The notes under the pieces: generated by a model | Databases searched by the model: none | Told to the model about the DNA's origin: nothing | The model's input: only the letters and a program-made list of their open reading frames with translations | Position numbers and translations under genes: made by a program | Source: Kiritimatiellia bacterium | GTDB lineage: Bacteria; Verrucomicrobiota; Kiritimatiellia; UBA8416; JAIOPI01 | Assembly (NCBI GenBank): GCA_028822745.1 | Contig: JAPKCZ010000124.1 | Span: 1 to 6,413 of the forward strand | DNA: 6,413 bases | Direction of reading: 5' to 3' | In this document: piece by piece, positions 1 to 5,255 of the stretch | Position numbering within the stretch: position 1 is the stretch's first letter | How the letters are laid out: the number at the start of each line of letters is the position of its first letter

Positions 1-294
1 CCGAATGGAAATTTCTGGATCGTCACTGGCCGCGGCGCGCCGAATGGCCGGTTCGGCTTCATCGGCGAGGTCCCATAAGGTTTGCGTGGCGCTTTCGCGT
101 TTGACGTGGTCGGCGTGACCGAGGTCGTCGATCGCTTGCGCGATGCGCGCTTCGGTCTCGTGTAGTGCGCTGGGTTCTGCCTGCACAGTGACCGACGCTG
201 CAAACAGCCATAGTGTTCCGCCAAGCAAGGCGCTAGCCTGGGTCAGGCGCGCAAGCACCTTCAACACAGGCGTGCGAATGCAGGCCAGCCTCAT
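1..294 (-). CDS. Exported HEAT-like repeat protein, N-terminal part (cut by window edge)
   Basis: The frame is open from an ATG at 294-292 to the window edge, giving 98 codons without a stop; the C-terminal part lies outside. Residues 1-19 are basic (R2, R7, K12, R16), 20-35 are hydrophobic, and a signal peptidase I site of type V-Q-A fits after A39. There is no lipobox cysteine, so a soluble periplasmic protein is expected. Residues about 50-98 form two predicted helices with the pattern H-x-x-R-E-x-A-x-x-x-L-W-x-L, then A-I-R-R-A and S-D-D-P-E-I. This resembles the HEAT-like repeat common in exported proteins of Planctomycetes and Verrucomicrobia. The start is supported by GAAGG 7 bases upstream, inside the end of prc, and by the ATGA overlap with the prc stop, which implies coupled translation. 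The function is unknown. Helical-repeat proteins usually bind other proteins, so a role linked to the protease is possible. Confidence 0.75.
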   Translation of the reverse strand, partial: MRLACIRTPVLKVLARLTQASALLGGTLWLFAASVTVQAEPSALHETEARIAQAIDDLGHADHVKRESATQTLWDLADEAEPAIRRAAASDDPEISIR

Positions 295-2717
295 TTTATG
301 GCCTTCAATCGTTCTTCGAGGACGTGGATGGCCTCCATGTCCCCAGCTTCGCCAGCATCTCGGAGTTGATCGATTAGACTTTGAATAGCCTGCAACTGTT
401 CGCGAAGTGCGTCCTGGTTTGCGTCGTCGGAGAGGTCGACGGCTTCAATCCATTGCAGCAGCTCTTTTCGCAGTGTGGCGTCCAACACGTCGAGTGCAAC
501 GTCGGCTTCAGCTTTTGGTTTTGGCGTGTAGCCGGGCCATGCGGATCCGGGCGTCAAGGTGACGAGGTCGGAAAGGACATGTAGCGCTTCTGACAGAACG
601 AGGTCGTTTTTAACGTCGTCTTCCAATTCCGGGAAGTCATCCTGTAGTGTTTTCAGCTTTGCGCGTGTGCGTGCACGCTCGAGGCGTTTTTCAAATTGTA
701 GCGGAAGCGTTTCTTGAAGGTTGATCGCTTCAAACTGGGTTAAGAGGTTGGTGTACGTTGAAAACCGTGGGCTTGCGCTCAGACGTTCCGTGGAGAGGCG
801 TTCGAGTTCACGCACGGCCGCGGTCAATACGCCGAATGGACGGAAGCGGGAGCGCTTTGACATCGACCACTGTAAGGCGTAGTCCAGGCGCTCTTCGCCG
901 GTGCGTGTGTAGTCATAGGGCGAGGGAACCAGGATGTCCGACGTGACGCCCTTGAGCTGGGTGGAGCTTCCCGTGATGCGGTAAAATTGGGCGTTCGTGA
1001 TTTTGATCGAACCGAGTTCACCTTTTTCGCCGAGCGGCCGGACGGTTTGTACGGTGCCCTTGCCATGGGTGCGGGAATCGCCGACCACGACGGCGCGTCC
1101 ATAATCCTGCAGGGCGCCTGCTAGAATTTCGCCAGCCGATGCGGTATGTCGATTGATCAGAATAATGAGCGGCCCTGCGTAGGTGATGGTCGGGTTTGTG
1201 TCAGGTAGGATACTGGCCCCGGAGCCGTCCTTGATGATGACGACCGGACCTTCCGGGATGAAAAGGCCTGTCATGAAACCGGCTTCGCGGAGGGAGCCGC
1301 CGCCGTTGTTGCGCAGGTTGAGCACAACGCCGTCGACCGCTTCGTCACGTAGTTCGAGCAAAAGTCGTTCCACGTCTTTGGCGCAGCTCTTGCCTTGAAT
1401 ATTGTCATTCGCGTTGCGGATGTCTCCATAGAACGCCGGTAGGGAGATGACCCCGAGTTTACGTTTGACGCCATCATGCCCGTGCGAATCATAGATCTTT
1501 TTCTTGGCACCGCGGTCTTCTAATTTGATTTCGTCGCGGACGAGATCAACGAGTTTGGTTTCATCGTCGGTCGGGGCGTCGACGGGAATGACCGTCAGTT
1601 TGACGATGGTATCTTTTTCGCCGCGAATGATGCGCACGATTTTGTTGAGGGACCAGTTGCGTACGTCAATGAGCGGTTCGTCGCCCTGGCCGACGGCGAT
1701 GATGCGGTCGCCCGCTTCAAGTTTTACGGGGCGGTCATCACGATCGGCGGGGCCGCCGGGCATGACTTCTACGATTTCGACAGCGCCGCCACTGAGCTTG
1801 AGTACGGCGCCGATGCCCACGAGCGACAATGAGATTGCGATGTTGAATTCCTCGGCAGCAGCGGGTGACATGTAGTCACAGTGGGGGTCAAATGCACGGC
1901 AGAAGGCCGTTAAGTATTGATCAAGCACCCATTGGGTTTCGATGTCTTCGACGCTTTTCGAAAAACGTTGGTATCGGCCGATTATGTTTTCCTCAATTGT
2001 CTTTTCTTCTTCAGGCTCATTCGACGTTCCTTCATCAACGGCGTTGGTGCCCGTTGTCGTGATCTCGTCGGGTAATGCATTGGTGACCGAGTCGGTAAGA
2101 TTGGTTGCATTCGCCTTTTCGAGCTCAGCTTTGGCTGCTTTGGCGGCGCGTTCGTCTTCTCTGATTTTGCGAGAGACGCGTGATCCCACATATTCATTTT
2201 TGATTTTTTTTCGCCAGAGTTCGTCCCATTCGGTTTCATCGACGACATGCGGTTCATCTTTGCGATTCCACGAATAGTATTCGTCGACGTCGACGTCTAT
2301 GGGGATCGTCAGTAAATTTGTGACGAACGTTGTGCGCTCGTGCACGCGCCGTTTGAAGGTGGCAAACAAGTCGTAGGCCAGTTGGACGTCGCCTGATTTA
2401 ACCAAGTCATCCAGATTGAGACGCTGGTGCAAGGCGTTGGTCAGGTCCGATTCGAGAAAGTAACTGTGATCGGGGTCGAGTGAGTTCAGGTAGATGTCGA
2501 GGGCGCGGTCTGCGATGATGTCATCGAAGGGGCGGCGCGTGACATGCATGTCCGTCAGATACTTGACGACGAACTGAGCGGTCTCGCCAGCCGTCTCCGG
2601 CGGAACGACGATGTTTGTGCTGACGAGGGAGACCTGATCAGCCGGAGGGTTCGTCGTGTTGGCTAGCCCGGAAGTGGCCAACAGAGCCGATGTCCATAAA
2701 ACGCGTAGGATTTGCAT
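291..2717 (-). CDS. prc: Tail-specific (C-terminal processing) periplasmic protease, peptidase family S41A
   Basis: This serine endopeptidase is expected to degrade or trim periplasmic and envelope proteins by recognising their C-terminal tails. Its 808 residues exceed the 682 of E. coli Prc. A signal peptide ends near S-G-L-A19. The N-terminal helical domain spans about 40-290, the PDZ domain about 295-385 (G-I-G-A-V-L from G301), and the catalytic core about 415-605. A C-terminal Tsp domain of the DUF3340 type follows to about 760, then a charged helical tail. The substrate-groove motif L-R-N-N-G-G-G-S is at 468-475. The catalytic pair is S527 (H-T-A-S-A-G-E-I) and K553 (H-G-K-G-T-V-Q); D538 matches E. 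coli D441 in spacing from the serine. About residues 200-245 are an acidic, Thr/Asn-rich insertion, probably disordered. The ATG at 2717-2715 is the only start after an in-frame TAG at 2729-2727, with a weak GGTAGAG 7 bases before it. The gene lies 60 bases after the membrane-protein gene and overlaps the next one by ATGA. Confidence 0.96.
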   Translation of the reverse strand: MQILRVLWTSALLATSGLANTTNPPADQVSLVSTNIVVPPETAGETAQFVVKYLTDMHVTRRPFDDIIADRALDIYLNSLDPDHSYFLESDLTNALHQRLNLDDLVKSGDVQLAYDLFATFKRRVHERTTFVTNLLTIPIDVDVDEYYSWNRKDEPHVVDETEWDELWRKKIKNEYVGSRVSRKIREDERAAKAAKAELEKANATNLTDSVTNALPDEITTTGTNAVDEGTSNEPEEEKTIEENIIGRYQRFSKSVEDIETQWVLDQYLTAFCRAFDPHCDYMSPAAAEEFNIAISLSLVGIGAVLKLSGGAVEIVEVMPGGPADRDDRPVKLEAGDRIIAVGQGDEPLIDVRNWSLNKIVRIIRGEKDTIVKLTVIPVDAPTDDETKLVDLVRDEIKLEDRGAKKKIYDSHGHDGVKRKLGVISLPAFYGDIRNANDNIQGKSCAKDVERLLLELRDEAVDGVVLNLRNNGGGSLREAGFMTGLFIPEGPVVIIKDGSGASILPDTNPTITYAGPLIILINRHTASAGEILAGALQDYGRAVVVGDSRTHGKGTVQTVRPLGEKGELGSIKITNAQFYRITGSSTQLKGVTSDILVPSPYDYTRTGEERLDYALQWSMSKRSRFRPFGVLTAAVRELERLSTERLSASPRFSTYTNLLTQFEAINLQETLPLQFEKRLERARTRAKLKTLQDDFPELEDDVKNDLVLSEALHVLSDLVTLTPGSAWPGYTPKPKAEADVALDVLDATLRKELLQWIEAVDLSDDANQDALREQLQAIQSLIDQLRDAGEAGDMEAIHVLEERLKAIK
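302..306 (-). promoter_or_regulatory. Ribosome binding site of the HEAT-like gene
   Basis: GAAGG on the minus strand, 7 bases before the ATG at 294-292. It lies inside the last codons of prc. It supports that start and suggests that ribosomes ending prc re-initiate on the next gene. Confidence 0.6.
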
Positions 2718-2777
2718 TGGATGACTCTACCATGAGGGCCCCTTGGCAGGTAAAGAAATAAGCGCGCGGGTCTTGTA

Positions 2778-3566
2778 TCACTTCATGAAAAGGCGGCTTA
2801 GCCAATAGATCCCATGGCTAAGGATGGATTGTGTGTGACGCTGGGGAATTGCGTTTTCGATGAGCACGACGTCGGTTTCTTCTTCGGCCATGGCCAGTTT
2901 TCCGAAGACCCAGAAAAAGCCCACCACAATCATGTAGATGGCCCCGATGGCGGCGATGATGATTCCGCCCGTGCAGAGGATCCAGATGTCGAGCATGTTG
3001 CCAACGGCGCTAGCGATGGCACCGGTGCTTAGGCAAAGGCCGGCCAGTATGGCGTGGAGGCGCGTCATGGTGAAATAGCGAAACTGTCTGCGGAAGCGCG
3101 AGCGTACGGGGCCGCTGCGTTTCATGACCTTCAGGTCTCCGGCGTCTTTGTCGGCGGCAAAACGGCGGCGTAGGTCGTCTGCCTGCTCTGTTCCATCATT
3201 TGCGATAGGTTGGGGCGATTGTTGTTGAGGTGACTTTTGAGGTGACTTTTGAGGTGTCGGCGAATTCTGATGCCGCGCGCGGCGCGAGGGGCGTGGGGCT
3301 TGTTTTGTGCGTGGGGGTTCCAGGGGGCTGCGACGGTGCGCATCGGCGGCCGGGGGGGGCGCGTGGCGCGGTGCTTGGGCGTGGGGGACGAGGCTTGGCA
3401 CGGCGTTGATGGCTTCCAGCGCTTTACGAAGCGCCGCATTCTGCTCTTCGAGCTGCTCGATACGGTTGACCAAGTCGCGAATCAGCCCAGAGGTTTGTCT
3501 CGGGTCTGTGTCGTCGGGAGCCATACTAAGGCCAACCAAGTCTAGGTTTTGCTGCTTATCTTGCAT
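2778..3566 (-). CDS. Unrecognised membrane protein: coiled coil, Pro/Gln-rich linker, two-helix membrane hairpin
   Basis: I do not recognise this 262-residue protein. Residues 26-54 (L-V-N-R-I-E-Q-L-E-E-Q-N-A-A-L) have clear heptads and should form a short coiled coil. Residues about 55-145 are rich in Pro, Ser, Gln, Arg and His, with S-P-Q-K repeats, and are likely disordered. A basic stretch (R-S-R-F-R-R-Q-F-R) precedes two hydrophobic helices at about 170-189 and 196-221. A polar tail of about 40 residues follows. By the positive-inside rule both ends should be cytoplasmic. There is no signal peptide. The frame is open upstream to a TTG at 3644, but the likely promoter (3604-3632) lies inside that extension, so I choose the ATG at 3566-3564. 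No well-spaced Shine-Dalgarno precedes it: GAGGAG at 3590-3585 is 18 bases away. The gene probably starts a transcript with prc. The coiled coil and linker suggest a scaffold or assembly role, but no function can be assigned. Confidence 0.8.
   Translation of the reverse strand: MQDKQQNLDLVGLSMAPDDTDPRQTSGLIRDLVNRIEQLEEQNAALRKALEAINAVPSLVPHAQAPRHAPPPAADAHRRSPLEPPRTKQAPRPSRRARHQNSPTPQKSPQKSPQQQSPQPIANDGTEQADDLRRRFAADKDAGDLKVMKRSGPVRSRFRRQFRYFTMTRLHAILAGLCLSTGAIASAVGNMLDIWILCTGGIIIAAIGAIYMIVVGFFWVFGKLAMAEEETDVVLIENAIPQRHTQSILSHGIYWLSRLFMK
3225..3256 (-). repeat. 12-bp tandem repeat, about 2.7 copies, inside the membrane-protein gene
   Basis: On the plus strand the unit TTGAGGTGACTT occurs at 3225-3236 and 3237-3248, followed by the first eight bases again at 3249-3256. 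It encodes S-P-Q-K repeats in the disordered linker. Because the unit is a multiple of three, copy-number change would lengthen or shorten the linker without breaking the frame. Confidence 0.9.
3352..3359 (-). repeat. Run of eight C (minus strand) in the membrane-protein gene
   Basis: The run encodes P70-P72 of the unknown membrane protein. Loss of one C moves translation into another open frame that stops at 3133-3131, before the membrane helices. This is either a slippage-prone site or simply a GC-rich stretch encoding prolines; nothing here proves phase variation. Confidence 0.85.
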
Positions 3567-3603
3567 GGTGAACGTGTTTCTTAGCTCCTCTTCGAGGCAC
3601 AGA

Positions 3604-3632
3604 ATTATGTCAAAATATAGAGATTTCGTCAA
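3604..3632 (-). promoter_or_regulatory. Sigma70-type promoter of the membrane protein-prc transcript
   Basis: Minus-strand TTGACG at 3632-3627 and CATAAT at 3609-3604 are separated by exactly 17 bases, giving 5 of 6 consensus matches in each box, with an AT-rich spacer. Transcription would begin near 3597, leaving about 30 bases before the ATG at 3566. The position argues against the upstream TTG at 3644 as the translation start. Confidence 0.65.
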
Positions 3633-3640
3633 TGTGATGT

Positions 3641-3658
3641 CCAAAATGTGCGTTTTGG
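3641..3658. promoter_or_regulatory. Inverted repeat between divergent genes, possible operator
   Basis: CCAAAA at 3641-3646 and TTTTGG at 3653-3658 are perfect 6-base arms around TGTGCG. The site is upstream of the leftward -35 box and about 40-60 bases before the tgt start, a position where a regulator could act on both directions. No known regulator consensus was recognised, and short arms of this kind also arise by chance. Confidence 0.35.
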
Positions 3659-3678
3659 TGTGAATTTTCGAACCGGGA

Positions 3679-3687
3679 TGCTATGGT
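3679..3687 (+). promoter_or_regulatory. Possible extended -10 element for tgt
   Basis: TGCTATGGT fits an extended -10 (TG, one base, then TATGGT, 4 of 6 matches). No good -35 lies 16-18 bases upstream. Transcription from it would start near 3694, only a few bases before the tgt ATG, which would make the message almost leaderless. That agrees with the absence of a Shine-Dalgarno sequence before tgt, but the call is weak. Confidence 0.3.
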
Positions 3688-3699
3688 GCGCGGCTGACA

Positions 3700-4851
3700 A
3701 TGACCTCTCCCGCACCAGGCACATACGAACTTCTGCACGAAGACCCCGCAACGAATGCACGCGTTGGGGTTCTGCACACGGCCCATGGGCCGATCGAGAC
3801 ACCTGTATTCATGCCGGTGGGCACGCAGGGGGCGGTCAAGGCGATGTCGCCTGTTGAGCTAAAGGGTCTGGATACGCAGATTCTGCTCGGAAATACCTAT
3901 CATCTCAACATTCGGCCGGGAATGGATGTCATCGAAATCTGCGGTGGTTTGCATAAGTTCATGGATTGGGACGGACCGATTCTCACGGACAGTGGTGGAT
4001 TTCAGGTGTTCAGTCTCTCCAAGCTCAACAAGATCACGGCTGATGGCGTGACCTTTCAATCTCACATGGATGGATCCAGCATATTTTTGGGGCCGCGCGA
4101 GGCCATGCACATCCAGCGCGTGCTTGGGTCGGACATCGCCATGGCATTTGACGAATGTCCGCCCTATGGCAGTACCCGTGAATACACTTGTCAAGCTGTA
4201 GACCGGACGCTAGCATGGGCGACTTTATGTTTAGAGCAGGAGCGCGCTCCCGGACAACTGGTCTTTGGCATTGTTCAGGGTGGCGAATACGCGGATTTGC
4301 GAGAGCATTGCGCACGTGAACTGGTTCAGATGGAATTTGACGGTTACGCCATTGGTGGTGTGAGCGTCGGCGAGCCCGAAGCCGTGTTGCTGAAGGGCGT
4401 ACGTGATACCGTCGGGCATTTGCCCGCAACGAAGCCTCGCTATTTGATGGGCGTTGGCAAGATGGATCAGATGATTGAAGCCATCGCGTGCGGAATTGAT
4501 ATGTTCGATTGCGTCATGCCGACGCGATTCGCGCGAAATGGGTCGGCCTTCACGCGGCGCGGAAAAGTGCCTATTAAGGCGGGTGCGTATCGGTTGTCGA
4601 CGGAGCCTGTCGAAGAAGGTTGCACGTGTTATGCATGCACGCATTTTACGCGCGCTTACATCCGGCATCTGTTGAATGTTGATGAGATTTTGGGTGTACG
4701 CCTGCTGACCATGCATAATTTGCACCGGTATGCAGAGTTTTTGAGTGAGATTCGCGAGGCCATAAAGGCTGGGGAACTTACGGAATATCGCGAAGCGTTT
4801 TTGGCCAACTACCGAGATGGCAGCACGCCCGCAGAAGGAGATACAGAATGA
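3700..4851 (+). CDS. tgt: tRNA-guanine transglycosylase (queuosine pathway)
   Basis: The enzyme exchanges guanine 34 in the anticodon of tRNAs for Asp, Asn, His and Tyr with the queuosine precursor preQ1 (EC 2.4.2.29), in the cytoplasm. The 383 residues form one TIM-barrel domain, close to E. coli Tgt (375). Visible motifs are M-P-V-G-T-Q-G near 38-44, the catalytic D97 in D-S-G-G-F-Q-V-F-S, E-C-P-P in the substrate pocket, Y-A-I-G-G-V-S-V-G-E, and the nucleophile D270 in M-F-D-C-V-M-P-T-R. The zinc site is C308, C310, C313 and H339, with the same spacing as the Zymomonas enzyme (C318, C320, C323, H349). The ATG at 3700 gives a typical N-terminus, although no Shine-Dalgarno precedes it. The stop overlaps the yajC start (ATGA). 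The tgt-yajC-secD order is common in bacteria and probably one transcript. The other queuosine genes are not in the window. Confidence 0.98.
   Translation: MTSPAPGTYELLHEDPATNARVGVLHTAHGPIETPVFMPVGTQGAVKAMSPVELKGLDTQILLGNTYHLNIRPGMDVIEICGGLHKFMDWDGPILTDSGGFQVFSLSKLNKITADGVTFQSHMDGSSIFLGPREAMHIQRVLGSDIAMAFDECPPYGSTREYTCQAVDRTLAWATLCLEQERAPGQLVFGIVQGGEYADLREHCARELVQMEFDGYAIGGVSVGEPEAVLLKGVRDTVGHLPATKPRYLMGVGKMDQMIEAIACGIDMFDCVMPTRFARNGSAFTRRGKVPIKAGAYRLSTEPVEEGCTCYACTHFTRAYIRHLLNVDEILGVRLLTMHNLHRYAEFLSEIREAIKAGELTEYREAFLANYRDGSTPAEGDTE
4835..4840 (+). promoter_or_regulatory. Strong ribosome binding site of yajC
   Basis: AAGGAG lies 7 bases before the ATG at 4848, within the last codons of tgt. 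Two ATG codons follow in tandem (4848 and 4851). The spacing favours the first, which overlaps the tgt TGA. Confidence 0.8.
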
Positions 4852-5198
4852 TGGACGGACTATTTTTACCACTGGCCGCTGCAGGTGGGGCAGGCGGAGG
4901 AATTCAAATGTTCTTCCCGATGATCCTGATCTTCGGCATTTTCTATTTCATGTTGATTCGCCCCCAGCAGCGTAAAGAAAAACAGCGCAAGCAGATGATC
5001 AACGATTTGAAAAGTGGCGCACGTGTCCTTTTCAGCGGCGGTATTGTGGGAACCGTAACCAACGTTAAAGAGAGCTTTTTCGTGATACGTATCGCTGACG
5101 GGGTGAAAATCGAGGTCGCTCGAGGCGCCGTCAGTCGAATTATTGAAAAAGGTGATAAAATCGATGCAGATGACACTGCACCGACATCAAAAACTTGA
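4848..5198 (+). CDS. yajC: Sec translocon accessory subunit YajC
   Basis: YajC is a small inner-membrane protein that associates with SecD and SecF and, through them, with the SecYEG channel. The protein has 116 residues, as usual for the family. A short Gly/Ala-rich N-terminus (G-G-A-G-G-G) precedes one membrane helix at about 21-37 (F-F-P-M-I-L-I-F-G-I-F-Y-F). The family signature R-P-Q-Q-R-K-E-K follows, then a small cytoplasmic beta domain containing G-A-R-V-L-F-S-G-G-I-V-G-T-V and I-A-D-G-V-K-I-E-V-A-R-G-A-V, and a polar tail. It starts inside the tgt stop (ATGA) with AAGGAG at ideal spacing, so its translation is probably coupled to tgt. secD begins 57 bases downstream, fitting a shared transcript. 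The second ATG, one codon later, is a possible alternative start and would remove only one methionine. Confidence 0.97.
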   Translation: MMDGLFLPLAAAGGAGGGIQMFFPMILIFGIFYFMLIRPQQRKEKQRKQMINDLKSGARVLFSGGIVGTVTNVKESFFVIRIADGVKIEVARGAVSRIIEKGDKIDADDTAPTSKT

Positions 5199-5255
5199 AG
5201 AATCGGCACGACGCTGGATCGCATATCGAATTAAAGGTGGAGTTGCGGAACAACA

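Noticed and set aside
1504..1875. Open frame of 123 codons on the plus strand inside prc
   Set aside because: It is antisense to the conserved PDZ and S41 coding sequence, its product is Ser/Arg/Pro-rich without recognisable features, and it is explained by the codon use of prc.
2731..2733. Upstream ATG as an alternative prc start
   Set aside because: It is out of frame with prc, and the prc frame has a TAG at 2729-2727, so the start at 2717 stands.
2718..2777. Terminator or separate promoter between the membrane protein and prc
   Set aside because: No hairpin followed by a T-run and no paired -35/-10 boxes were found; GGGCCC is a short palindrome only. Read-through is the simpler view.
3307..3663. 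Plus-strand open frame of 118 codons opposite the membrane-protein gene
   Set aside because: The product is low-complexity Gly/Arg/Ser, and the minus-strand frame has a coiled coil, a membrane hairpin and a promoter, so the minus strand is the coding one.
3631..3665. CRP-like binding site (TGTGA at 3633 and 3659)
   Set aside because: The TGTGA copies are in the same orientation and lack the inverted TCACA half at the proper spacing.
3640..3699. preQ1 riboswitch before tgt
   Set aside because: These riboswitches occur before some queuosine genes, but I see no H-type pseudoknot layout here, and the probable leader is too short.
4231..4872. Minus-strand open frame of 213 codons opposite tgt
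   Set aside because: It is fully antisense to tgt, whose catalytic and zinc residues are all in place; no domain is visible in the antisense product.
5199..5255. Hidden element in the yajC-secD gap
   Set aside because: The gap is only 57 bases, with no stable hairpin or promoter seen; it appears to hold only the secD ribosome site.
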